Assembly (NCBI GenBank): GCA_903845195.1 | Contig: CAIMWO010000052.1 | Span: 1 to 64,000 of the forward strand | Source: an uncultured Phycisphaerales bacterium | Lineage (GTDB): Bacteria; Planctomycetota; Phycisphaerae; WQYP01 | Reading direction: 5' to 3' | DNA length: 64,000 nt | Part shown: piece by piece, positions 24,780-32,888 of the stretch | Layout: the number at the start of each line of letters is the position of its first letter | Position numbering within the stretch: the first letter of the stretch is position 1 | The notes under the pieces: generated by a model | Databases searched by the model: none | What the model was told of the DNA's origin: nothing | The model's input: the letters and a program-made list of their open reading frames with translations, nothing else | Made by a program: the position numbers and the translations under genes

Positions 24780-25571
24780 ATGCTAAAGATTCTGCAAACC
24801 CGGCTGCATCAGGGCCATCGTACAACGAAATTTCCGCTGGAAATCCCGGCGTTGCCGGAGCGTTTTCGCGGACGGCCCACCATCGACCAGGCCAAGTGCA
24901 GCCCGCAATGCCAGCAGTGCGTCGACGCCTGCCCCACGTCGGCGCTGTCGATCGTCCCCGTGGAAAACGGCGCCACGAAACGGGAGCTTCGCCTCGACCT
25001 GGGCAAGTGCGTCTTCTGCACCGAATGCGTCGATATCTGCCCGACCGGCGCGATCGCGTATACCAAGGATCACCGCTTGGCGACATCCACACGTGAAGAC
25101 CTGATTCTCAGCGGCGATCAGCTCAAACTGGCCGAGGGCTTAGGCCAGCAGATCACGTCGCGTCTGGGCCGGGCACTGCGGCTGCGCGAAGTGGCGGCCG
25201 GCTCCTGCAACGCCTGCGATCTCGACACCAACGTGCTGAACACGGTCGGCTGGGATCTCTCACGCTTCGGCATTGCGTTCGTTGCCTCGCCGCGGCATGC
25301 CGATGGTTTGCTCGTCACCGGCGCCATTTCCGAGAACATGCGTTACGCCGTCAGGGACGCGTACGATGCCGTCCCGGCGCCGAAGATCGTCATCGCGCTG
25401 GGCGCCTGCGCCATCTCCGGCGGCCCGTACGCCGGCTCTCCCGCGACCCACAACGGCCTGGGCGATGGATCGATCCTGCCCGTCGACTTGTTTATTCCCG
25501 GTTGTCCCCCGCATCCGCTGACCATCCTCGACGGGTTGCTGCGGCTCATTCATCGGATACCGAAAGGGTAG
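24780..25571 (+). CDS. Ferredoxin-type and NuoB/HyfI-like small subunit fusion
   Basis: A 263-residue iron-sulfur protein. Residues 35-92 form a 2[4Fe-4S] ferredoxin domain (Cys40, 44, 47, 51 and Cys77, 80, 83, 87, each group ending in CP). Residues 135-263 form the NuoB/hydrogenase small-subunit domain with the four ligands of the proximal cluster: Cys143 and Cys146 (GSCNACDLD), Cys210 (LGACAISGG) and Cys242 (PGCPPHP). The fusion joins what E. coli encodes as HyfH and HyfI. It would pass electrons to the large subunit encoded 38 bases upstream. It is the last gene of the operon; no maturation or formate dehydrogenase gene follows. Confidence 0.9.
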   Translation: MLKILQTRLHQGHRTTKFPLEIPALPERFRGRPTIDQAKCSPQCQQCVDACPTSALSIVPVENGATKRELRLDLGKCVFCTECVDICPTGAIAYTKDHRLATSTREDLILSGDQLKLAEGLGQQITSRLGRALRLREVAAGSCNACDLDTNVLNTVGWDLSRFGIAFVASPRHADGLLVTGAISENMRYAVRDAYDAVPAPKIVIALGACAISGGPYAGSPATHNGLGDGSILPVDLFIPGCPPHPLTILDGLLRLIHRIPKG

Positions 25572-25699
25572 GGAACTAGGGGATGACTTATGCACAATTT
25601 CATTCCACTCCCCAGTCCCGGCCGAAACGAATAAAATGCTCCCGGCGGATTCAACTCTGAACTTCCGCACATCGATAGGCCTCCAAGGGAACCAGCACC

Positions 25700-26860
25700 A
25701 TGCGCTATATTCACTTCCTTGCCGTTCTCACTCTTGCGATTGCCGGAACGCTTTGCCAGTTCGCTTGTTCAAAGAAGGAAGCGCCGGCCACTACCACGGC
25801 CCCTTCCGCTGAGTCTTACCGCGCCGCTGCAGAGCGGGGCGATGCGGATGCCCAGGACCGCCTGGGGTACTTCTACTACAAGGGCGAAGGTGGTGTAGAA
25901 ATGGATCTGCGTGAAGCCGTTAAATGGTTTCGCAAGGTCGCGGACCAGGGGTATGCCAAGGGTCAATCCGATCTCGGTTGCTGCTACTCCAAAGGCCAAG
26001 GCATCGAGCAAGACCTTGCTGAAGCCGCCAAGTGGTTTCGCAAGGCAGCGGATCAGGGATATCCCACTGCCCAATCTGATCTCGGTTTCTGCTTCTTCAA
26101 AGGCCAAGGCGTCAAGAAAGACCTTGCTGAAGCGGTCAAGTGGTACCGTAAGGCCGCGGAACAGGGAAATGCCGAGGGGCAATTTCGTCTCGGCGGCTGC
26201 TACCAATTCGGCGAGGGCGTGGAGAAAGACTCGCGGGTAGCCGCCGAATGGCTTCGCAAGGGTGCGGAACAGGGGCTTGCCCAAGCCCAATTCGGTCTCG
26301 GCATCTGCTACGAATTAGGCGAAGGCGTGGAGATTGACCTGCATGAAGGGGTCAAGTGGATGCGCAAAGCCGCGGAGCAAGGAGAAGCGAGTGCCCAAGA
26401 CAATCTCGGCACCTGCTACGAGTCAGGGAGGGGCGTGGAAAAAGATCAGAAGGTGGCGGTGGAGTGGTACCGCAAGGCGGCGCAACAGGGTGATGCTCAC
26501 TCCCAATACGATCTTGGTTTCTGCTACGAGAAAGGCCGCGGGGTAGAACAAGATCCGCGCGAAGCTGTTGAGTGGTACCGCAAGGCGGCAGAACACGGCT
26601 TAGCCCGGGCCCAATTCAGACTCGGCCTCTGCTACGAAAAGGGCAAGGGCGTGGCGGCCGACAAGCATGAAGCGGTACAGTGGTTCACGAAGGCCGCGAA
26701 TCAAGGCAATGCCATGGGCCAGTACTATCTCGGCGTTGCCTACGAATACGGTGATGGCGTGGAGAAAGACTGGTCCAAAGCGGTCCAGTGGTACCAAAAG
26801 GCGGCTGACCAGGGTGATGCCGACGCGGAAAAAGCACTGAAGCAGCTTTCCCCGCGATAG
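25700..26860 (+). CDS. Sel1-like repeat lipoprotein
   Basis: A 386-residue protein with a hydrophobic signal sequence (FLAVLTLAIAGTLCQFA) and a Cys at about residue 24 (CSKKEA) that could be the lipidated residue, followed by a short Thr/Ala/Pro linker. The rest is about nine tandem 36-residue Sel1/TPR-like repeats with the pattern EAVKWYRKAAEQG...AQ..LG.CYE.G.GVEKD. Such solenoids bind partner proteins, often at the cell envelope. The repeats are highly alike at DNA level too. It has its own leader of 128 bases after the Ehr operon and is probably a separate transcription unit. Confidence 0.88.
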   Translation: MRYIHFLAVLTLAIAGTLCQFACSKKEAPATTTAPSAESYRAAAERGDADAQDRLGYFYYKGEGGVEMDLREAVKWFRKVADQGYAKGQSDLGCCYSKGQGIEQDLAEAAKWFRKAADQGYPTAQSDLGFCFFKGQGVKKDLAEAVKWYRKAAEQGNAEGQFRLGGCYQFGEGVEKDSRVAAEWLRKGAEQGLAQAQFGLGICYELGEGVEIDLHEGVKWMRKAAEQGEASAQDNLGTCYESGRGVEKDQKVAVEWYRKAAQQGDAHSQYDLGFCYEKGRGVEQDPREAVEWYRKAAEHGLARAQFRLGLCYEKGKGVAADKHEAVQWFTKAANQGNAMGQYYLGVAYEYGDGVEKDWSKAVQWYQKAADQGDADAEKALKQLSPR

Positions 26861-26993
26861 GAGTTGGAGCGGGCCGAATCCCTTTCAAGTGGCGTATTCG
26901 ACGACGCTCCTACTCCCCCAGTTCGCACGTCCACGTTCACACCATATAATGATTTCTTGATTCCAGACGAAGTCTTGCGCCCGGAAGGTAGTA

Positions 26994-27272
26994 ATGAACG
27001 ACGCGGCGATCCGAGAGACATTTCGCGGCAAGTCGGTGCTGGTCACGGGACACACCGGCTTTAGGGGATCATGGCTGACGCTGTGGCTCCACGATATGGG
27101 CGCACGCGTCACGGGCTATTCGCTGGCTCCGCCCACTTGTTCATCAACGCTTCCCTTCGAATCGCTGCCCCACGGCTACGATCACAAGTATGTTTACAGT
27201 CATATCGGATTTAATCTGAAGCCGACGGATCTGCACGCCGCTGCGGTGAAGAATGTCTGGAGAAGCCTGTGA
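26994..27272 (+). pseudogene. Chimeric remnant of rfbG and rfbH (CDP-sugar genes)
   Basis: A 92-codon frame whose halves come from two different enzymes. Residues 1-48 match the start of CDP-glucose 4,6-dehydratase: [20 protein letters not shown] (NAD-binding loop), then [13 protein letters not shown]. Residues about 55-86 match an internal part of the PLP/Fe-S enzyme RfbH (CDP-4-keto-6-deoxyglucose 3-dehydrase): [17 protein letters not shown], then LKPTDLHAA. The rest of both genes is missing, consistent with a deletion of roughly 2 kb that fused them in frame. The last eight residues match neither. The stop overlaps the GTG of the next gene. It cannot encode either activity. Confidence 0.8.
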
Positions 27273-28327
27273 GCGTCAACCCGTTGGCCGCGGATCTCGA
27301 TCACATCCTTGCGCATTCGCAGGGAATCTGGCCTTCGCTCCGCAACGCGCGGCTATTCATCACGGGCGGCACCGGCTTTTTTGGCCGATGGCTGTTGGAA
27401 TCGCTCACGTGGGCGGATGATCAACTTCAACTCGGCTTGCAGGCCACCGTGCTTTCCCGCGATCCTGCCGCATTCGCTGCAAAGGCTCCGCACCTTGCGG
27501 CTCACAAAGCGCTCCATTGGCACTTCGGAGATGTTCGCAATTTCCGATTTCCGACGCCGCCGTCCGGCGGCTTTACGCATATCATCCATGCCGCCACCGA
27601 ATCCGCCGGCGATCTGGCCCGCCGCGATCCCCAAGGCCTCCTTGAGAGCATTGTCTTCGGCACCAGCCGCACGCTGGACTTCGCGCACGAAAGCGGTGCA
27701 CGCGACATCCTGTACATCAGTTCCGGCGCCGTCTACGGCCGGCAACCGCCCGACCTCCAGCGCGTATCAGAAGATTTCACCGGCACGCCCCATACCCTCG
27801 ATGCCTTCGGCGCCTACGGCGAAGGCAAACGCACCGCGGAACATGCCTGCCATCTCTACGCCCGCGACTTTGGCCTGCGAATTCGGATCGCGCGCGGCTT
27901 CGCCTTCGTCGGTCCCCATCTGCCGCTGAACGCTCACTTCGCCGTGGGCAACTTTATTCGTGATGCGCTCGCGGGCGGACCCATCCGCGTGCAGGGCGAT
28001 GGCACGCCGTACCGCTCGTATCTTTACGCAGCCGATCTGGCCCTCTGGCTTTGGACAATTCTGGTCAATGGAAAAAGTGGCGAGACGTATAACGTCGGTT
28101 CGGACCAGGACATCACCATCGCCGATCTGGCCCGCCTTGTTGCCGCGACGGTTGCTCCCTGCGCCGCGGTGCAAATCCTCACGCCGACGGTCCCCGGCAC
28201 GCCTGCCAGCCGGTATGTTCCGTGCATTGATCGCGCTCGCCACGACCTCGGCCTTGCCCCGCTGATCCCCCTGCCCGAGGCCATCGCGAGAACTGCCCAG
28301 TGGCATCGCGCTTCAATTTCGAGATAA
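27269..28327 (+). CDS. NAD-dependent epimerase/dehydratase of the nucleotide-sugar type
   Basis: A 352-residue extended short-chain dehydrogenase. The Rossmann motif is [17 protein letters not shown], the catalytic Ser is in YISSGAVYG and the Tyr/Lys pair is in [33 protein letters not shown] and [13 protein letters not shown] match sugar-nucleotide epimerases. A GTG start overlaps the upstream rfbG/rfbH remnant. In intact CDP-dideoxyhexose clusters an rfbJ/rfbS-like reductase or epimerase often follows rfbH, so this may originally have acted on a CDP-sugar. Whether it still has a substrate here is unclear. Confidence 0.82.
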   Translation: MSVNPLAADLDHILAHSQGIWPSLRNARLFITGGTGFFGRWLLESLTWADDQLQLGLQATVLSRDPAAFAAKAPHLAAHKALHWHFGDVRNFRFPTPPSGGFTHIIHAATESAGDLARRDPQGLLESIVFGTSRTLDFAHESGARDILYISSGAVYGRQPPDLQRVSEDFTGTPHTLDAFGAYGEGKRTAEHACHLYARDFGLRIRIARGFAFVGPHLPLNAHFAVGNFIRDALAGGPIRVQGDGTPYRSYLYAADLALWLWTILVNGKSGETYNVGSDQDITIADLARLVAATVAPCAAVQILTPTVPGTPASRYVPCIDRARHDLGLAPLIPLPEAIARTAQWHRASISR

Positions 28328-28338
28328 ATTGTGCCCGG

Positions 28339-30597
28339 CTATTTCGCTGCAACCGGCGGATTCGTCGGCAATTTCCGACGCCGCGCGAGCAACGCATCAA
28401 GCCCCATCAGTCCCAGGCACAACGCCATCGCGAGGGCGGCGCAAATCCCCGCCCACTTGTAGGCATCCGTAGATTCCGGAATCGGCGCCAGGTAAAGCTC
28501 CGTCGCGCCGCGCGGAACGTTCACCGCCATGCGGTCCCAGGAGTCCGCGGCAAACGGCGCATCCCGGCCGTCGACCACCGGATGCAAAATCCCCCGGTTG
28601 AGATAATTCGCCACGACCATGCCGCCGGGAAAATCCTTCGGCAAAGGAATGCAAATGCCCGTCGTATCGGCAAAGCACGGCAAGGAAGACACCACGGTAT
28701 CCTCCGCACCCGCCACGTACGCCAGCGGCTTGACGCCATCCACCTCCAGCAGCCAGCCGGCCGGCGTCTCCAGGCGCGTGTGCATCGTCTGGTCGTCGTA
28801 GTGGATCGGCGGAATCGATGTCGGTTGATTGGAGAGCGAGCAAACGAACACCCAGCGAATGCCATACTGGCGCACCGCGGCGAGCCCGCCCTTGGAGATG
28901 CGGGCAACCATCGCGTTATACATCGGATCGTATGCGTTCAGCGGATCGTAGTCGGTCACCGCCGGCACGCCGTAGACTGATGGAAGATTGTGGGTCAATG
29001 CGCGCCAGAATTCCGGATGAGGGTTGTGGAAGGGACTGATGGTATGCCACCGTCCGGTGGGCGTGCCGTCGGGATTGAACAGCAGGGTTCGCATTTCCGG
29101 CGGCAGCGGCGGGTACGGCCGGAAGCCCCACATATAAAAACCCGGCAGCGGTAAACTCACCTGGCATAGCAATAGCAGCAGCGTCAGGCCGACGGCGCGC
29201 CGCTGCCAGGCGATGCGCTGGGGGATCACACGCAGAATCTCTTCCAGCAGCAGGCCGCCCGAAAGCACCGCCAGCAACGTCATCTGCGGCAGCGCGCGCC
29301 ATGGATAGTGCCACTGGTGCGCGATATTCAATCGCGATGACAGCACGTTCCACACGCCGCCATCGTCGCCCATCACCCACAATAACCCGAAAAGGAAAGC
29401 GGCCGTCCAGACGTGGCGGCCGTACGTTGCGCGGCGCGGCCGGGCCGCCGCCAGTAGCAACACCGCCGCGACCGCCAGCACCGCCATGGTCGTTCCGAAG
29501 TAAACCAACTGCCCGTAGTAAGGTTCGTAGACATCGCCCCAGTTATCAGGGTGCTTGGCCGACGCGAGCGGATAGGGCAGGAACATGCAGAGCAACTGTT
29601 CCGTCACGCCATGGCCGTAGACCCGGGAAGTCAGTCCCGTGGAGAGCGCATCGGGGGATGGGGCGGTAGTGGTGGCGGCCTGTACCTGCTGAATGCCCGT
29701 CAGGTGCGTCCAGAAGCTTCCGAAGTTCAGCAACTGCAACTGGCCATACGCCAGCGGCATGCAGAGGGCCGCGGTCAAGACGCCAGCAGGAATCAGCCAT
29801 CGCAAGCGCCACAGGGGGATACGTTTGCACGCCACCAGCCAGACCAGGCAGAACGTCGTGAACCAGAGTGCAATGATGACCGTTTGCGGAAAGCCCGCGT
29901 AATAGTACATGGCCAGTACCAGTGCCACCCCTACGGGCCAGCGCCAGCCGACATCCTTCCGCGTGAGTTGAACCAGCAATAATAGAAAAAGCGGCTGCCA
30001 GAGGCACACCGCGGAGAAACTGCTCCACGATCGTCCCATGATCAGGACGCTGCCGCTGAGAATGAAGGAGAGGCTCGCCAGCGTGGCGACGGCTCTGCCC
30101 TGGCCGATCCGGCGGGCCAGTACGTACGTGGCCCAGTAGCCGCCGATCAAGTGGAGAATTGCTGAGACATCCAGGAACGCATACGGATCGCGCAGCACGT
30201 TGCGGGCCAGCGCATAGGCCACATAGAACGGCGGGTACATCGACGGGCCGGTACCAATCCCCATCCCGAGTTCCGGAACATAGCGCGGCCAGTGCCCCGA
30301 CCAAACGGTGCGAAAATTCTCGAGCAACACCGGCATTTCGAGAACGAGTACGTCATCCTGCACAAAGAAATAGGGCTGGCGGATCTCGAGGAAAGCCAAC
30401 GCTGCGAGCAACATCCCCATTCCCGCCAGCGGCCAGGCCCAGGCGCGAAGTCTGCTTTGCGGTTCAGGGGGTTCCGACGTTACAGGAGTAAGTATTTGCT
30501 CGAGGATCGCCGCCGCGCGGCTGCGGCGCAGGGGAAATCCCAGCGCTACGCACAGACCCAGCAAGCAGACGATTATCAAGCCGGCGATCGGAATCAT
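28339..30597 (-). CDS. Large membrane protein, YfhO/GT-C glycosyltransferase-like
   Basis: A 752-residue polytopic protein with about 12 transmembrane helices in the first 480 residues, a soluble extracytoplasmic domain (about 490-705) and a last helix near the C-terminus (WAGICAALAMALCLGLMGLDALL). An acidic pair in the first large loop (FFVQDDVLVLEMP) and the overall plan fit GT-C/YfhO-type lipid-linked sugar transferases or polysaccharide-modifying proteins. No exact family can be assigned by eye. It stands alone on the minus strand inside the plus-strand sugar gene block, converging with the epimerase. Confidence 0.6.
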   Translation of the reverse strand: MIPIAGLIIVCLLGLCVALGFPLRRSRAAAILEQILTPVTSEPPEPQSRLRAWAWPLAGMGMLLAALAFLEIRQPYFFVQDDVLVLEMPVLLENFRTVWSGHWPRYVPELGMGIGTGPSMYPPFYVAYALARNVLRDPYAFLDVSAILHLIGGYWATYVLARRIGQGRAVATLASLSFILSGSVLIMGRSWSSFSAVCLWQPLFLLLLVQLTRKDVGWRWPVGVALVLAMYYYAGFPQTVIIALWFTTFCLVWLVACKRIPLWRLRWLIPAGVLTAALCMPLAYGQLQLLNFGSFWTHLTGIQQVQAATTTAPSPDALSTGLTSRVYGHGVTEQLLCMFLPYPLASAKHPDNWGDVYEPYYGQLVYFGTTMAVLAVAAVLLLAAARPRRATYGRHVWTAAFLFGLLWVMGDDGGVWNVLSSRLNIAHQWHYPWRALPQMTLLAVLSGGLLLEEILRVIPQRIAWQRRAVGLTLLLLLCQVSLPLPGFYMWGFRPYPPLPPEMRTLLFNPDGTPTGRWHTISPFHNPHPEFWRALTHNLPSVYGVPAVTDYDPLNAYDPMYNAMVARISKGGLAAVRQYGIRWVFVCSLSNQPTSIPPIHYDDQTMHTRLETPAGWLLEVDGVKPLAYVAGAEDTVVSSLPCFADTTGICIPLPKDFPGGMVVANYLNRGILHPVVDGRDAPFAADSWDRMAVNVPRGATELYLAPIPESTDAYKWAGICAALAMALCLGLMGLDALLARRRKLPTNPPVAAK

Positions 30598-30856
30598 TCG
30601 CCTCCCTCAATGGCGGTTCGCTTCGTCCGTGATTCTTGCCGCAAACGCAGGTGCAGTCACCCGGCGTTTGCCGCACAGTCATCCCTCGGCCCCGCGAGGC
30701 ATCATAACGCGATCCGGTCAGACGCTACCAGCGATGGGCCGGCCCGCTGGGACCGATGCATCGCTTCATACATCGCTTGCGTTGCCTGTGGACCGCGATT
30801 TTCGTTACGATAAGCCACCGGCGCGGAACACCGGAAGATCATGGGAGCATCGCTGC

Positions 30857-32137
30857 ATGGCGACGGCAAAGTTCAGCAAGGGTCGGAACGCGCCCGGCCA
30901 ATTTTGTCATGTGAGTGAAATGCACATAAACGTCCTGCGAAGCTGTCCAGTGTGCGGCCATGCCCGATGTGAAATATTGCGCAAGCAGCGCTTCGTGCTC
31001 CCGGACGGTCATCCGCTGGCCGGCGGCTACGCGGTGGTCTGCTGCGACCTCTGCGGATTTGTCTATGCCGGCACCGCCGTTTCGCAGGACGATTATGATC
31101 GCTTCTACCGCGAACACTCTAAGTATGAGGATACCACCACCTCCACCGGCGGCGGCGATACGCCATGGGATGACGTTCGTCTGCACGAGACCGCCCGGTG
31201 CATCGCGGAGTTTCTTCCCGATCGCGCGGCCCGGGTGCTGGATATTGGATGCGCCAATGGCGGGTTGCTTCGGCATCTTGCAGCGCTGGGCTTCGGCCAT
31301 TTGACCGGCCTCGACCCTGCCGCCGCCTGCGTGCAGCACACGCGGTCTATCGCTGGAATACGTGCCGAGATGGGATCGCTGAGCCATATTCCCGCGGGCC
31401 TGGGAACATTTGATTTTGTGATTCTGTCCCACGTTCTCGAGCATGTGCAGGATCTGCACGGAGCGGTTGCTGCCGTGGCGCAAGTGCTGTCCGCCAGCGG
31501 CACGGTATATGTCGAGGTGCCCGATGCCACCCGCTATGCGGAGCACGTCCCGGCGCCGTTTCAGGATTTCAATACCGAGCATATCAACCATTTTTCTTTG
31601 ACCGCGCTAGCCAATCTGATGCACGTTGCAGGCATGCAGGTGGTCAGCCAGGGCGTCAAAACTTTGATGGCTCCCCCGCCGAATCCCTATCCGGCATGCT
31701 TTGCGTTCTTCCGCCGGGGTGGAAGTGTGCAGGCCCAGTTCGCGAAAGATCCGGTCCTGCGTCGGAAGATTCTTGAGTACATTGAGATTTCAACCGGGAA
31801 ATTGCACGCCATGGATGAGTTTCTTCGCGCCGCTTTGCCGGCCGATCAACCGGTGATCGTGTGGGGCGTTGGACAGTTGGCGATGAGGTTGCTGGCCGAG
31901 TCCGTGTTGGGTACGGCGAGCATCGCGGCATTCGTCGACGGCAACCCGATCCACCACGGCCGGTTCATCCGCGGCGTGCGGGTGAGCGCTCCGGAAGGCC
32001 TCGCGGCTCTGCCGCACCCGATCCTGATCGCCAGCACGTTGCATGATGCGGAGATAACCGCGACGATTCGGCAGAAGCTGGGCTTGAAGAACCGCATTAT
32101 CCATCTTGGCGTGCCTACACCATCACAGGAGCAGTGA
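30857..32137 (+). CDS. SAM-dependent C-methyltransferase with N-terminal zinc-binding domain
   Basis: About 426 residues. The N-terminal part has two CxxC knuckles (SCPVCGH and CCDLCGFVYA) as in the putative zinc-binding domain of TylC3-type sugar C-methyltransferases. The central Rossmann domain has motif I VLDIGCANGG and SHVLEHVQD, and the C-terminal domain (VIVWGVGQLAMRLL onward) is the companion fold found in this family. These enzymes add a methyl carbon to keto-deoxysugar nucleotides, making branched sugars. The frame is open further upstream, but GGGAG about nine bases before the ATG at 30857 favours this start; ATG 30920 is an alternative. The next gene follows after four bases. Confidence 0.82.
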   Translation: MATAKFSKGRNAPGQFCHVSEMHINVLRSCPVCGHARCEILRKQRFVLPDGHPLAGGYAVVCCDLCGFVYAGTAVSQDDYDRFYREHSKYEDTTTSTGGGDTPWDDVRLHETARCIAEFLPDRAARVLDIGCANGGLLRHLAALGFGHLTGLDPAAACVQHTRSIAGIRAEMGSLSHIPAGLGTFDFVILSHVLEHVQDLHGAVAAVAQVLSASGTVYVEVPDATRYAEHVPAPFQDFNTEHINHFSLTALANLMHVAGMQVVSQGVKTLMAPPPNPYPACFAFFRRGGSVQAQFAKDPVLRRKILEYIEISTGKLHAMDEFLRAALPADQPVIVWGVGQLAMRLLAESVLGTASIAAFVDGNPIHHGRFIRGVRVSAPEGLAALPHPILIASTLHDAEITATIRQKLGLKNRIIHLGVPTPSQEQ

Positions 32138-32141
32138 ACGC

Positions 32142-32888
32142 ATGAACGTGGCGAAACGGGCAATACTCAATACCCTGCGGCGGCTCGGTTACGATCTGAT
32201 CGCCGTACCCGCGGCCCACGATGGCAACGCCTACGCCGGCGTGCGTTCTTCAGCGTTGTACTCGCCTTGGAACGTGGATGCCGAATTCCTGAAGGCCTAT
32301 GCGTTGGCCAAACCCAACACACTGGTCGATATGCTCCGGCTTTACGAACTCTGGAGCCTCGTGGGACAATCGGCCAAATTCGTGGGAGATATTCTGGAAG
32401 TCGGCACATGGCGCGGCGGCAGCGGGGCCATTCTGGCGCTACGGGCCAAAGCCGCCGGACTGCCCTGTAGGGTCTACCTCTGCGACACCTTCCAAGGCGT
32501 CGTCAAAACCGGCGCAAATGATGCCGTCTACCGCGGCGGCGAACATGCCGACGCATCGCGGGCTGCTGTGGAAATCTTCCTACACGACGATCTGCAGTTA
32601 GAAAATGTGACCATCCTCGAAGGAATATTTCCCGATCAGACCGGCTCCGCCATCGAAAACGGCCGATTCCGCCTCTGCCACATCGATGTCGATGTCTACC
32701 AATCCGCGAAAGACGTCACCGCGTGGATCTGGCCTCGATTGGTCGTCGGAGGCATGATTGTTTACGATGACTACGCCTTTCCCAACACCGCGGGGATTAC
32801 GAAGATGGTGGATGAACAACGCGATCTGCCCGACAGGATCACCGTCTACAACCTGAATGGCCATGCAGTTGTGGTGAAGATTTCATGA
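32142..32888 (+). CDS. TylF/macrocin O-methyltransferase-family protein
   Basis: A 248-residue methyltransferase of the TylF type, which typically O-methylates sugars. It has VGDILEVGTWRGGSGAIL (SAM loop), YLCDTFQGVVKTG, and the acidic metal-binding residues in FRLCHIDVDVYQS and MIVYDDYAFP. An AGGAG ribosome binding site precedes the ATG at 32142, shorter than the longest frame, which starts inside the previous gene. The stop overlaps the next start, so it belongs to the same operon as the C-methyltransferase and the TPP enzyme. Confidence 0.85.
   Translation: MNVAKRAILNTLRRLGYDLIAVPAAHDGNAYAGVRSSALYSPWNVDAEFLKAYALAKPNTLVDMLRLYELWSLVGQSAKFVGDILEVGTWRGGSGAILALRAKAAGLPCRVYLCDTFQGVVKTGANDAVYRGGEHADASRAAVEIFLHDDLQLENVTILEGIFPDQTGSAIENGRFRLCHIDVDVYQSAKDVTAWIWPRLVVGGMIVYDDYAFPNTAGITKMVDEQRDLPDRITVYNLNGHAVVVKIS

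Noticed and set aside
23203-25571. A true group 4 NiFe hydrogenase (Hyf/Hyc)
   Set aside because: The large subunit lacks the nickel-binding cysteines and no maturation endopeptidase or Hyp genes are near.
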